The translations under genes and the position numbers were made by a program. From Chitinimonas_A lacunae (GTDB lineage: Bacteria; Pseudomonadota; Gammaproteobacteria; Burkholderiales; Chitinimonadaceae), in contig NZ_JBHSBU010000001.1 in assembly GCF_042650885.1 (NCBI RefSeq), forward strand, positions 1,054,001-1,118,000: a stretch of DNA of 64,000 nt, read 5' to 3'. The notes under the pieces were generated by a model, which was not told where the DNA came from, did not search any database, and was given only the letters and a program-made list of their open reading frames with translations. Positions 9,382 to 18,404 of this stretch are shown here, piece by piece. Each line of letters begins with the position of its first letter. Position 1 is the first letter of the stretch.

Positions 9382-9400
9382 CGATTTTTATTAAAAATCG
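9382..9400. other. Small hairpin between convergent genes
   Basis: Perfect stem CGATTTTT/AAAAATCG with a 3-base loop, between the convergent LysR gene and the 137-residue unknown gene. It could act as a weak terminator in either direction; there is no clear T tail outside the stem. Confidence 0.3.
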
Positions 9401-9487
9401 CATCCGCCATATCAGCCTCGGACTCGGCATCATCGCGGACGCCTTGAAAAGCGTGCTTGACGGCTCTCCCCACCTTGGGCAAGCCCC

Positions 9488-9901
9488 TCAGGCCGGCTTT
9501 GCCCGCTCCTGCTCGAACACCTCATCAGCCCAGGCACTGCCGGTATTGCGCAGCGTCTGCAATGAACCGCTGGCGCGCGCCTCGGTCAGGGCATCTTGGC
9601 GTGTCGCCTCAAGCCACAGCCGTTGCAGGCTCCAATGCGCATCGAAATACGCTTCGCTGGCCGTCAGGTCGGAAAACAGCGTCAGGTAATCGGGCTGCCC
9701 CGACCAATCGCGCCGCAACGTATCGAGGAACAGGACCTTGATGACGCTGTTGAAACAGGCGCGGAAATCACTTCTTTCCAGATCGTATTCCTCGCCCGAC
9801 CATAGCAAGGGCTGGGTCAGATAGGCGAAATCGGCTACCTGGGCGAGCCTTGCCAGCAGATGGGGTTGCGGGGAAATCAGGTAGTACATCGTGTGCTGCA
9901 T
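9488..9901 (-). CDS. Hypothetical protein, 137 residues
   Basis: I do not recognise the family. The protein is soluble-looking, acidic in the middle and rich in aromatic residues (YYLISPQPHLL at the start, FDAHWSLQRLWLEA later), with no signal peptide or membrane span. Codon use matches the neighbours. An ATG at 9901 follows a GGAG about 11 bases upstream; a second ATG four codons in is a possible alternative. It stands alone, convergent with the LysR gene. Confidence 0.65.
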   Translation of the reverse strand: MQHTMYYLISPQPHLLARLAQVADFAYLTQPLLWSGEEYDLERSDFRACFNSVIKVLFLDTLRRDWSGQPDYLTLFSDLTASEAYFDAHWSLQRLWLEATRQDALTEARASGSLQTLRNTGSAWADEVFEQERAKPA

Positions 9902-10052
9902 AAGACTTGGACTCCGGAACGAAGAGCGCTCCGACAGCGCGGAGCAAGGCCGGCTAAGAGTTGGGCAGCCCCGCTGAAGTTCCAGCGTTATTTTTTAAGA
10001 AATGATTAAATTTCGCAAATCACATTTCAGATATTTTTCCTATTATTTTAAT

Positions 10053-10391
10053 TCACTTCCCCGGATAGTCATCGAGAAAACCGTCGCCACTGGGATATTT
10101 GGTAAAGAAGGTCACCAGCTCCTTATCCTCGATATAAAGGTCGAAGATTTTGCAGCCCATTTCCTTGAGGCGCAGATCGTAGGCATAAATCTTCGATTCC
10201 AGTTCATCGAGCGTCCCCAGCGTCATCGTATTGACTGCCTCGTCATAGGCCGCAACGAGGTTTGCCAGCTCGGCCGGAAATCGATAGTCGAGGATTTCGC
10301 CGCCATAGAAATGCGCCATGGAATCGTCCTCGAAGATGTCCACCTCGGCATAAACCTCGCCGGTTTTGCCCGATACGATAAAGTCCTGCAT
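10053..10391 (-). CDS. Hypothetical acidic protein, 112 residues
   Basis: I do not recognise the family. The ATG at 10391 is preceded by GGAG at a good distance; longer readings upstream run into the ppsA 3' end and lose protein-like composition. The protein is acidic and contains motifs such as EVYAEVDIFEDDSMAHFYGG and YAYDLRLKEMGCKIFDLYIED, with no signal peptide or membrane span. It lies just after the ppsA terminator in the same direction, so it would need its own promoter or read-through. Confidence 0.7.
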   Translation of the reverse strand: MQDFIVSGKTGEVYAEVDIFEDDSMAHFYGGEILDYRFPAELANLVAAYDEAVNTMTLGTLDELESKIYAYDLRLKEMGCKIFDLYIEDKELVTFFTKYPSGDGFLDDYPGK

Positions 10392-10431
10392 GCGTTTTCT
10401 CCGTTGCGAACGCCAGAGCATCCGACTTGAT

Positions 10432-10465
10432 AAAGAAAAAACGCCCCGAACGGTATCGGGGCGTT
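10432..10465 (-). terminator. Terminator of ppsA
   Basis: In the leftward direction a perfect 10-bp stem AACGCCCCGA/TCGGGGCGTT (10456-10465 with 10440-10449, 6-base loop) is followed by a T-rich tract. Confidence 0.9.
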
Positions 10466-10485
10466 TTGCTGAAGCGCCGGCTGGC

Positions 10486-12867
10486 TTAGCCCAGTTCGCG
10501 CGCCAGGTAGAGCCAGGTTTCGACCACGGTGTCGGGGTTGAGCGAGACGGTTTCGATGCCTTGCTCGACCAGCCACTTGGCGAAGTCGGGGTGATCCGAC
10601 GGACCCTGGCCGCAGATGCCGATATATTTGCCCTGGGCACGGCAAGCCTTGATCGCCATCGCCAGCAGTGCCTTGACCGCCTCGTTGCGCTCATCGAACA
10701 GGGAAGCGATCGGGCCGCCCGAATCGCGATCGAGTGCCAGCGTCAGCTGGGTCATATCGTTGGAGCCAATCGAGAAGCCATCGAAGTATTCGAGGAACTG
10801 CTCGGCCAGAATGGCGTTCGACGGAATTTCGCACATCATGATCAGGCGCAGATCGTTCTTGCCGCGCTCCAGGCCGTTTTCTGCCAGCAGCTCGACCACC
10901 TTGCGCGCCTCGTCAAGCGTGCGCACAAACGGGATCATCACTTCGACATTGGTCAGCCCCATCTCATCGCGCACCCGCTTCAGCGCCCGGCATTCGAGTT
11001 CGAAGCAATCGCGGAACGAATCGGCGATATAGCGCGACGCGCCACGGAAACCGATCATCGGGTTTTCTTCGTGCGGCTCGTAGCTCTGGCCGCCGATCAG
11101 GTTCGAGTACTCGTTGGACTTGAAGTCCGACATCCGCACGATCACCTTCTTCGGATGGAAGGCGGCGGCGATGGTCGCAATGCCCTCGGCCAATCGCTCG
11201 ACATAGAACTCGACCGCGTCGGGATAGCCGCCGATCCGCTCCTCGACCTGCTGCTTCAGGTCCCACGGCAGGTCCGGATAGGCCAGCAGTGCCTTGGGGT
11301 GAACGCCGATCATCCGGTTGATGATGAATTCCAGCCGGGCCAGGCCGACGCCTTCATTGGGCAGATGCGAGAAATCGAAGGCCAGTTCCGGATTGCCGAC
11401 GTTCATCATCAGCTTGACCGGGCTCTTGGGCATCCGGTCGAGTGCCAGATCGATGATCTCGATATCGAGCAGACCTTCATAGATATTGCCGGTATCGCCT
11501 TCGGCGCACGACACGGTGACCTGGTCACCGTCCTTGAGCGCACGGGTGGCGTCGCCACAGCCGACCACCGCCGGAATGCCCAGCTCGCGCGCGATGATCG
11601 CCGCGTGGCAGGTCCGGCCGCCACGGTTGGTGACGATGGCGGCGGCGCGCTTCATCACCGGTTCCCAATCGGGGTCGGTCATATCGGTGACCAGCACATC
11701 GCCCGGCGCGACCCGCTCCATCTCGGAGGCGTCCTTGATCAGCCGCACCGTGCCCTGGCCGATCTTCTGGCCAATGGCGCGACCCGAAGCCAGGATGGCC
11801 GAGCGGTTGCGCAGCCGGTAGCGACGCAGCGTCTCGACGCGGGCTTCCTGGGATTTCACGGTTTCCGGACGGGCTTGCAGGATATACAGCTTGCCGTCGA
11901 GACCATCGCGGCCCCACTCGACGTCCATCGGCCGGCCGTAGTGCTGCTCGATGATCAGGGCGTAGCGGGCCAGCTCTTCGACTTCCTTGTCGTCGATGGC
12001 GAATTTCATCCGATCGACATCGGGGACGTGCACGGTGCGCACCGACTTGCCGGCGCGGGCCTCGTCGCCGAATTCCATCTTGATCAGCTTGGAGCCGCGC
12101 GAACGGCGCAGGATGGCCGGGCGGCCAGCACGCAGATTGGGTTTGTAGACGTAGAACTCGTCGGGGTTGACGGCGCCTTGCACCACGGTCTCGCCCAGAC
12201 CGTAGGAAGCGGTGATGAACACCACGTCCTGGAAGCCCGATTCGGTGTCGATGGTGAACAGCACGCCGGACGCGCCCTTGTCGGAGCGGACCATCCGTTG
12301 CACACCGGCCGACAGGGCGACTTCAGCGTGGTCGAAACCCTTGTGGACCCGATAGGCGATGGCGCGGTCGTTATAGAGCGAAGCGAACACTTCCTTGACC
12401 GCGTGCAGCACATGATCGGCGCCGACGATATTGAGGAAGGTTTCCTGTTGGCCGGCAAACGAGGCGTCGGGCAGGTCTTCGGCAGTCGCCGAGGAGCGGA
12501 CCGCCACCGGGACTTCGACGCCCGAGTCGCTGACCATCTTCTGGTAGGCGGCGCGGATTTCGGCTTCGAGTTGCGGCGGCAGCGGCGTATCCACCACCCA
12601 TTGCCGGATATCGCGGCCAACGCGGGCCAGCGCCGTCACATCTTCAACATCGAGGGTCTTGAGCGCGGCATCGATCCGTTCGGCCAGGCCCTCATGAGCG
12701 AGGAAGGCGCGGTAGGCCGCAGCGGTGGTGGCGAAACCGCCGGGGACACGCACGCCGGCAGTGGCGAGCTGGCTGATCATTTCGCCGAGCGAGGCGTTCT
12801 TGCCGCCCACACGCTCGACATCGGTCATGCGCAGTTGCTCGAACCAGATGACGTAGTTCTCTGCCAT
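10486..12867 (-). CDS. ppsA: Phosphoenolpyruvate synthase
   Basis: Converts pyruvate, ATP and water to phosphoenolpyruvate, AMP and phosphate, allowing gluconeogenesis from C3 compounds. 793 residues from the ATG at 12867, essentially the length of E. coli PpsA (792). The N-terminal ATP-binding domain starts VIWFEQLRMTDVERVGGKNASLGEM. The swivelling phosphohistidine domain has GGRTCHAAIIARELGIPAVVG with the catalytic His. The C-terminal TIM-barrel domain ends with the catalytic Cys in GKYIGICGQGPSDHPDF. A longer reading to 12957 adds residues absent from the family and was rejected. Divergent ppsR encodes its regulator. Confidence 0.98.
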   Translation of the reverse strand: MAENYVIWFEQLRMTDVERVGGKNASLGEMISQLATAGVRVPGGFATTAAAYRAFLAHEGLAERIDAALKTLDVEDVTALARVGRDIRQWVVDTPLPPQLEAEIRAAYQKMVSDSGVEVPVAVRSSATAEDLPDASFAGQQETFLNIVGADHVLHAVKEVFASLYNDRAIAYRVHKGFDHAEVALSAGVQRMVRSDKGASGVLFTIDTESGFQDVVFITASYGLGETVVQGAVNPDEFYVYKPNLRAGRPAILRRSRGSKLIKMEFGDEARAGKSVRTVHVPDVDRMKFAIDDKEVEELARYALIIEQHYGRPMDVEWGRDGLDGKLYILQARPETVKSQEARVETLRRYRLRNRSAILASGRAIGQKIGQGTVRLIKDASEMERVAPGDVLVTDMTDPDWEPVMKRAAAIVTNRGGRTCHAAIIARELGIPAVVGCGDATRALKDGDQVTVSCAEGDTGNIYEGLLDIEIIDLALDRMPKSPVKLMMNVGNPELAFDFSHLPNEGVGLARLEFIINRMIGVHPKALLAYPDLPWDLKQQVEERIGGYPDAVEFYVERLAEGIATIAAAFHPKKVIVRMSDFKSNEYSNLIGGQSYEPHEENPMIGFRGASRYIADSFRDCFELECRALKRVRDEMGLTNVEVMIPFVRTLDEARKVVELLAENGLERGKNDLRLIMMCEIPSNAILAEQFLEYFDGFSIGSNDMTQLTLALDRDSGGPIASLFDERNEAVKALLAMAIKACRAQGKYIGICGQGPSDHPDFAKWLVEQGIETVSLNPDTVVETWLYLARELG

Positions 12868-12992
12868 TTCTAAATTCCTTGCTGGAGGAGTCGCGGATAG
12901 GTCGATGGGGCTGGATTCTAGCGCTTTCGCCCCCCGCCCGTCAGCGCTTGGCGGCAAGGTTTTTGCGGTAGACCCGATCGGACCCGGAAAAT

Positions 12993-13019
12993 ATGTAGTC
13001 GAATCATGGACTACTACAT
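12993..13019. promoter_or_regulatory. Dyad in the ppsA-ppsR intergenic region
   Basis: Inverted repeat ATGTAGT-N13-ACTACAT in the 233-base gap between divergent ppsA and ppsR. It could be an operator for a shared regulator. No known binding consensus is recognised. Confidence 0.3.
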
Positions 13020-13100
13020 TCGCGCCGGCTTTTGCAGCGCAGCATGAAGCGGCTTTATGGCATGATGCCGCGACCCGTTTCCTGTTCCGAAAGGCCCGCC

Positions 13101-13928
13101 ATGCCTGTTCGCCGTACCGTGTTCTTTATTTCCGACCGTACCGGGATCACCGCCGAGATGCTCGGTCACAGCCTGATCACCCAGTTCGAGGGCATCGACT
13201 TCAAGCGCGTCACCCTGCCCTTTGTCGATACTGCCGAGAAAGCCGCCCTGGTGGCCGAACGCATCCGCCGCACGGCCGAACAGGACGGCACCCGTCCCCT
13301 GGTGTTCTCCACCATCGTCAAGGAAGAGATCCGCCGCATCATCCATATCGATGCCACGGCGCATATCGTCGATTTCTTCGAGGCCTTTATCGCGCCACTC
13401 GAAAACGAGCTGGGCCAGGAATCCTCCCATACGGTCGGCCGCAGCCACAGCATCGAGAACTTTCACGAGTACAACCACCGGATCGAGGCGGTCAATTACT
13501 CGCTGGCGCACGACGATGGCGTCAAGCCGACCGATCTGGCCGAAGCCGACATCGTGCTGGTTGGCGTCTCGCGCTCGGGCAAGACCCCGACCTGTCTCTA
13601 TCTGGCGCTTCAGTACGGCATCAAGACCGCCAACTACCCGCTGACGCCCGAAGATTTCGGCCAGCCGGGGCTGCCCAAGCCGCTACAACCGTTCAAGCAC
13701 AAGTTGTTCGGTCTGACCATCAGTCCCGAGCGGCTGGCGCAGATCCGCGCCGAGCGCAAACCCGACAGCCGCTATGCCTCGCTCGACAACTGCCGCTTCG
13801 AGGTGCTCGAAGCCGAGGCGCTCTACCGTAATGCGGGCATTCCCCACCTCAATACCACCAATAAATCGATTGAGGAACTTGCCAGCACCATCCTGCACAA
13901 AGCCAATTTGACCCGTCGAATCTACTGA
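13101..13928 (+). CDS. ppsR: PEP synthase regulatory kinase/pyrophosphorylase
   Basis: A bifunctional regulator that inactivates PpsA by ADP-dependent threonine phosphorylation and reactivates it by phosphate-dependent dephosphorylation (DUF299 family). 275 residues from the ATG at 13101 (RBS AAGG), close to E. coli PpsR (277). The start VRRTVFFISDRTGITAEMLGHS and the P-loop-like GVSRSGKTPT (about residues 150-160) are diagnostic, as is the end KSIEELASTIL. Upstream ATG codons give a 23-residue extension that is not family-like. The divergent arrangement with ppsA is the usual one. Confidence 0.97.
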   Translation: MPVRRTVFFISDRTGITAEMLGHSLITQFEGIDFKRVTLPFVDTAEKAALVAERIRRTAEQDGTRPLVFSTIVKEEIRRIIHIDATAHIVDFFEAFIAPLENELGQESSHTVGRSHSIENFHEYNHRIEAVNYSLAHDDGVKPTDLAEADIVLVGVSRSGKTPTCLYLALQYGIKTANYPLTPEDFGQPGLPKPLQPFKHKLFGLTISPERLAQIRAERKPDSRYASLDNCRFEVLEAEALYRNAGIPHLNTTNKSIEELASTILHKANLTRRIY

Positions 13929-13980
13929 TCCCCCCGGGGCGCCCCGCCCCGCTTTCCGGGGAACAGACCCGACCCTGACG

Positions 13981-14871
13981 ATGAACCCACTATCCTCTAT
14001 CGACCGTTCTCTGCTGATCGATTCAGCCGCTACGCTGGGCCTGCTGGTCGGCCTGTTTCTGTTGCGGATGGCCCTGCAACGGGCCATTACCAACAATCCC
14101 AATTTCAGCCTGGAACAACGCCGCCGCTGGTCGGTGACGCTGCGCAACGGCCTGCTGGTGGCCGGCCTGATCAGCATGATCCTGATCTGGGCCACCGAAC
14201 TCCACTCGCTGCTGGTCTCGCTGGCTGCCTTTGCCGTGGCCATGGTGATCGCCACCAAGGAACTGCTGCTGTGCTTCTCGGGCGCGGTGATGCGCAGCGG
14301 CGGCCGGCTATACGATATTGGCGACCGTATCGAAGTCGCGGGCCATCGCGGCACGGTGATCGACCTCAATATGTTTTCCACCCTGCTGGTCGAGGACGAC
14401 TCGCAATGCCATCAGCGCACCGGTCGGGTCGTCACCATTCCCAATGCCCTGCTGCTCAATAGCGCCGTGGTGCGCGAGAGCTTTCTCGACCGCTTCGTCA
14501 CCCACCAGTTCAATGTGCCGATCGGCCCCACGGAAGACTGGCGCGCCGCCGAACACGAACTGCTGCGGCTGGCCCGGGCGGAAGCGGCACCGGTGCTCGA
14601 TGAAATCCGTGCCACCGCGCAACGGATGATCGAACAGCACGCCCTGTCGGTCCCGGTGCCCGAACCTGCCGTCACCTTGCTGCTCAAGGAGACGGACAAA
14701 CTGATGCTGGTGGTCCACGTTCCCACCCATCTCGATACCCGCCATCCGGTCGAACAGCGCATCCTGCGCGGCTATCTCGACTGGCGCAGCGGCCGGCCAC
14801 AGGCCGAGCCGGTGGCGCATGAGGAGACGGCAACCACCGGCCCAGCCAAACCCAAAGCCTCGGTACACTAG
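13981..14871 (+). CDS. MscS-family mechanosensitive channel protein
   Basis: A small-conductance mechanosensitive channel-type inner-membrane protein of 296 residues. Three membrane helices are visible at about 10-30, 52-72 and 76-100, followed by the MscS beta domain with GAVMRSGGRLYDIGDRIEV and RGTVIDLNMFSTLL and then RVVTIPNALLLNSAV. The C-terminal cytoplasmic part ends in an Ala/Pro/Thr-rich tail. Such channels release solutes on osmotic downshock. It lies 52 bases after ppsR in the same direction and may be read through from it. Confidence 0.9.
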   Translation: MNPLSSIDRSLLIDSAATLGLLVGLFLLRMALQRAITNNPNFSLEQRRRWSVTLRNGLLVAGLISMILIWATELHSLLVSLAAFAVAMVIATKELLLCFSGAVMRSGGRLYDIGDRIEVAGHRGTVIDLNMFSTLLVEDDSQCHQRTGRVVTIPNALLLNSAVVRESFLDRFVTHQFNVPIGPTEDWRAAEHELLRLARAEAAPVLDEIRATAQRMIEQHALSVPVPEPAVTLLLKETDKLMLVVHVPTHLDTRHPVEQRILRGYLDWRSGRPQAEPVAHEETATTGPAKPKASVH

Positions 14872-14924
14872 AAAATAAATGATTTATGCAAATCGGCTGC
14901 TAACAGAGCATCCGGTTTTGTTTA

Positions 14925-14950
14925 TAAATAGCTGAAATCAGCCAATATTG
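14925..14950 (+). repeat. AT-rich intergenic motif, partial copy
   Basis: TATAAATAGC followed by AATATTG, matching the right half of the dispersed motif (copies A-C) in the 209-base gap between the channel gene and the solute-binding-protein gene. Weak match. Confidence 0.25.
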
Positions 14951-15080
14951 TTCGATGCGGCCGCCTGAGCGCAGGGTCGGACCCGCCGGAGCCTGCCTGA
15001 GACCTCTGCGCGGCTGCCGGGCTTTCTGACGGTTTCTGCAACTTCCTATACTGGGACGACCCCGCTTGCGGAGACCCGCC

Positions 15081-15866
15081 ATGTGGCGCCCCCCTACCTT
15101 GTTGCTGTCGCTCTGTCTGGCGCTGCTGGCCCATCAGGTGCCGGCCGCCACCGTGACCATCCGGCTCGCCAACGGTGAATGGCCGCCTTATATGTCAGCC
15201 AAGCTGCCCCATTACGGCGCCGTCTCGCGCATTGTCAGCGAAGCGTTTGCCAGTGAAGGCATCCAGGTCCGTTACGAGTTCTACCCCTGGAAACGTGGGC
15301 TGGAGCTGGCTCGCAACGGCGGTATCGACGGCACCCTTGCCTGGGTCCGCACCGATGACCGCGAGCGTGATTTCTGGCTGTCCGATCCGCTGTTCGAGTC
15401 CAACGCCGTGCTGGCCTACCGCAAGGAGAAGCCGGTCGACTGGCAGAAGGCCGACGATCTGGGCCGCTATCTGATCGGCGCCACCATCGGCTATGCCTAC
15501 GGCCCGCTGTTCAGCCGCTTCGAGCAGCGTTTTCCGCGCAATGTCGAGCGCAGTCCAAGCGACGAGGTCAATCTGAGCAAGCTGATGGCCGGCCGGATCG
15601 ATGCCTTCGTGACCGAGCGGGAAGTGGCCTATTACCTGGCGACCCAGCATTACGGCCCGGGCGTGCTGCTGCGCTTTGCCACTCACCCGAAGACGCTCGA
15701 TAGCAACAAGATGTATCTGCTGCTGTCGCGCGAAGTACCGCAAGGCAAGGCTTTTCAGGCGGCTTTCAACCGGGGACTGGCCCGGCTGATGGCTGCCGGC
15801 CGGGTCGAGCAGTATCTGCACGAGGCACGCCAGATGGTGCAGACGCCCAACATTCCGCCTTCTTAG
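15081..15866 (+). CDS. Periplasmic solute-binding protein (amino-acid type)
   Basis: A 261-residue secreted protein. The signal peptide MWRPPTLLLSLCLALLAHQVPA is followed by VTIRLANGEWPPYMSAKLPHYG, the typical opening of family 3 solute-binding proteins. Later motifs LAWVRTDDRERDFWLSDPLF and LMAGRIDAFVTEREVA fit the same fold. The ATG at 15081 has GGAGA just upstream; a TTG five codons earlier is less likely. No permease or ATPase genes adjoin, so it may be an orphan sensor-like protein or serve a distant transporter. Ligand unknown. Confidence 0.85.
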   Translation: MWRPPTLLLSLCLALLAHQVPAATVTIRLANGEWPPYMSAKLPHYGAVSRIVSEAFASEGIQVRYEFYPWKRGLELARNGGIDGTLAWVRTDDRERDFWLSDPLFESNAVLAYRKEKPVDWQKADDLGRYLIGATIGYAYGPLFSRFEQRFPRNVERSPSDEVNLSKLMAGRIDAFVTEREVAYYLATQHYGPGVLLRFATHPKTLDSNKMYLLLSREVPQGKAFQAAFNRGLARLMAAGRVEQYLHEARQMVQTPNIPPS

Positions 15867-16048
15867 TCTATTGGGACTCGATTCTCCCGGATCGGGCTTG
15901 AGATTCGCCCTCGGATCACGCCCGCTCGCGTCGGGAAAACCCGCAGCGCCGAGCGGCCCAAAGACAGATAATATTTCAATGTCATAAACATTGCCGTGGC
16001 AAGTGACTCATTGCCTTCTTATTTTTCTTGATACCGCCTGACTTTCCG

Positions 16049-18091
16049 ATGATCGACCATCCAAACCACGCCAGCATCAGTGCCCTGCGGGCCCAACAGG
16101 CGCAGTGGCGCCTGTGGCTCAGCCAGCAGGATTTTCAAGCGCTCGACCATTACCTCGATGAACAAGAAGCGCTATGGCTTCAAGGCGAGGAGAACCAGCG
16201 CGGACGTTACGGCTGGGCGATGGATACGCTGTTCGATCCTCTGCAGACCCCTGATTTCGCCAGCCGTCGCGCCCAGCTCGAACGCTGGGCGGCGGCACGG
16301 CCCGACTCCTACCATGCCCAGGTGCAGCTGGGCCGGCTGTGGATCGGGGCCGCCGGCGAGATTCGCGGTACCGGCACAGCCGATGAAGTCGACCTCACCC
16401 AATGGATCGGCGCGCAGATGGCTTGCGACCGGGCTTTCACCCATCTGCTGCGGGCCATCGAATGCCATCCGCGCCCTGCCTTTGCCTGCAATGAACTGTT
16501 TACCGTCTCGTCCTATCTCGACGAGCCCGAATGGCTGCTCGACCTGTATCAAGGCGAGCCGGCCTCTCCCTATGTGATGCCGCAAGACCCCGAAGCACGC
16601 GCCATCTGGCAAGCGGGTCTGGACCATCTGCAGCCCTACGGCGCCGGGCTGCCCGAGCCGCTGCGGAGCCTGCCCGCCTGTCTGCCGCCGCGCGCACCCG
16701 ATGAAATCGAAAACGGCCGTCTGTACTGGTTCGGGCTGGCCATGCACTTTCACCCGCGCAATCTCGATGCGCTGCGGATTGCCGTCTATTACCTCTATCC
16801 ACGCTGGTATGGCGACCACAGCCAAATGTCGGCGTTTATCAAGGGGCCGCTGTGCAGCACCCTGAGCGAGACCGAGCGTGGCGTGCTGTGGGAGACCAAG
16901 GCGCAGGACATCCTGTGCTTCACGCCCGACTTGCAGGACGAACACGCCGTCGGCCGTCATCTCGATCTGTGGCAGGCATTGCTGCAACGGCCGATGCCAG
17001 CCTCGCTGCGCCATCGCTGCCTGGGCCGCTACGCCACCCTGCTTTGCAGTGTCGGCCACCAGGAGGCGGCTTACCGGCTCTATGGCGAAGCGGCCGCACT
17101 CGAACAAAGCGGCGCGGTGGAGGAATACTTCGGCTCGAAATCGATGCGCTGGCTGGCCCATCTGGTCATTATCGAGGGCCTGCCCGACCCGGAACGGCTG
17201 CTGCCGCGCCTGATGAATCAGGCGCTGTGCTGGCAGGAAGATCCGTGGCATCTGATGCTGGCTGCGCTGGCCTATCAGTACGGCCTATGGGGCTTTCCGC
17301 ACCAACCGGGCCAGCAGGCCGCCTGGCTCGATCGCGCCGCCGCACTGATCCCGTTCGAGAAAGAGGAGCGCGGCATCTATCGCGCCCTGTGCTGGCTATG
17401 GAAGAGCCAACAGTTCGAGGCCGTGGAATGGCTGGCCCTGCAACTGGCCCAACGCGGCACGGCCCAGGCCATGGCCTTCCTGGCCGATATACAGCGCAAT
17501 CTGCTGCGCCCCGATACTCCCAAGGCCCGACGCAACCCCCAGCAGGCCCAACATTGGCTGCGCGAAGGGGCCGATCGTGGCGAGAGCGAGTGCGCCATCG
17601 ATCTGTCGCTCGATTTTCTGTGGACCGGCAACCCCGGCAAAGGCCAGGAAGCCCTGATGCAGGAAGCCCAGCAGCGCCTGCTCGCGGTCTTCAAGACCAG
17701 CGATGACGCACAGCGGCTGGCGTTGGTATCTCGCCTGGCCAAAAGCAATATCTCGTCACAGGAAAGCTGGGCCCATGACAAGCTGGTGCCGTCGCTGCTG
17801 GCGGTCGATGAGGCGGAAATCCGGCTGACGCTGGCCCGGCTGCTCGCCAATATGTACGAATACGGCCAGGGCGGCCCGCAAAGCTCGGTACTGGCCAAGG
17901 CCTGGCTGACCCATGCACTGGAAATCGAGCAAGACGACGAAGCAGCGCAAGCCATGCTGCGCGCCAACCAAAGCAACAGCCCGCTGACCTGGCTGTGCCG
18001 CAAGCTCGACAATCGAGCCTCCTCGCTCGAAGAGCTGCGCCAGCATCTGCAAGCCGGCCGAGCCTATGCACCGGAAGGATTCGTGGTCTGA
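16049..18091 (+). CDS. DUF4034-like repeat protein
   Basis: A 680-residue, probably cytoplasmic protein without signal peptide. The segment around YHAQVQLGRLWIGAAGEIRG and the later LYPRWYGDHSQMSAFI resemble DUF4034 proteins, a family of unknown function. The C-terminal half has Sel1/TPR-like helical repeats (AQAMAFLADIQRNLLRPDTP, WLTHALEIEQDDEAAQAML), suggesting protein contacts. No Shine-Dalgarno is obvious before the ATG at 16049; a TTG at 16028 in the same frame is possible. The gene stands alone, with TTGCC/GGCAA palindromic elements just upstream (15991-16015). Confidence 0.7.
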   Translation: MIDHPNHASISALRAQQAQWRLWLSQQDFQALDHYLDEQEALWLQGEENQRGRYGWAMDTLFDPLQTPDFASRRAQLERWAAARPDSYHAQVQLGRLWIGAAGEIRGTGTADEVDLTQWIGAQMACDRAFTHLLRAIECHPRPAFACNELFTVSSYLDEPEWLLDLYQGEPASPYVMPQDPEARAIWQAGLDHLQPYGAGLPEPLRSLPACLPPRAPDEIENGRLYWFGLAMHFHPRNLDALRIAVYYLYPRWYGDHSQMSAFIKGPLCSTLSETERGVLWETKAQDILCFTPDLQDEHAVGRHLDLWQALLQRPMPASLRHRCLGRYATLLCSVGHQEAAYRLYGEAAALEQSGAVEEYFGSKSMRWLAHLVIIEGLPDPERLLPRLMNQALCWQEDPWHLMLAALAYQYGLWGFPHQPGQQAAWLDRAAALIPFEKEERGIYRALCWLWKSQQFEAVEWLALQLAQRGTAQAMAFLADIQRNLLRPDTPKARRNPQQAQHWLREGADRGESECAIDLSLDFLWTGNPGKGQEALMQEAQQRLLAVFKTSDDAQRLALVSRLAKSNISSQESWAHDKLVPSLLAVDEAEIRLTLARLLANMYEYGQGGPQSSVLAKAWLTHALEIEQDDEAAQAMLRANQSNSPLTWLCRKLDNRASSLEELRQHLQAGRAYAPEGFVV

Positions 18092-18102
18092 CTGGGTTTC
18101 GG

Positions 18103-18168
18103 TAAAAAGAAAATTTCCCGCAGAATGTTTGCAAGATAAATAGGCGCATTTGTGCATAAATTGGATAA
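18103..18168 (+). repeat. AT-rich intergenic motif, copy B
   Basis: Shares with copy C, 39 kb away, the run AAA-AGAAA-TTT, a GCAAGATAAATAG core (18131-18143), TTTGTG and AAATTGGATA, with the same spacing within two bases. It overlaps the left arm of the terminator-like hairpin. Confidence 0.5.
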
Positions 18169-18180
18169 ATGCGCTTTTTT
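18144..18180 (+). terminator. Terminator of the DUF4034-like gene
   Basis: 8-bp stem GCGCATTT/AAATGCGC with a 15-base loop, followed by six or more T. Confidence 0.75.
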
Positions 18181-18404
18181 ATTGAGAGGCTCGACATGGA
18201 TGGGAAGCGCTGGGACAGTCCCGCATCGCCGCGCTCTTCGGCAGTCCCGGGAGCCGAACCTCCACCGTCTGCCGCCCATCGCTTTGCCATGACGCACCGC
18301 GCCAGTCGAACACGGTAAAATGCCGCCCCGCCCGGGTCGGCGCGAGCGTCGCCGTCCCGCAACGACTAAACAAGACGGCCCGTGGGGCCGTCCGCGAGGA
18401 ACGC

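Larger units (their letters stand above)
18092..18404. other. Intergenic region before mutS
   Basis: About 310 bases. It holds intergenic motif copy B, a terminator-like hairpin and then a GC-rich leader to mutS. No small gene is convincing. Confidence 0.5.

Noticed and set aside
10366..12873. Long open frame antisense to ppsA
   Set aside because: It mirrors the codon bias of ppsA, has no family motif, and ppsA itself is unmistakable.
15991..16015. Sigma-54 promoter before the DUF4034-like gene
   Set aside because: The GG and GC elements are 13 bases apart instead of 10; the sequence is better described as TTGCC/GGCAA palindromes.
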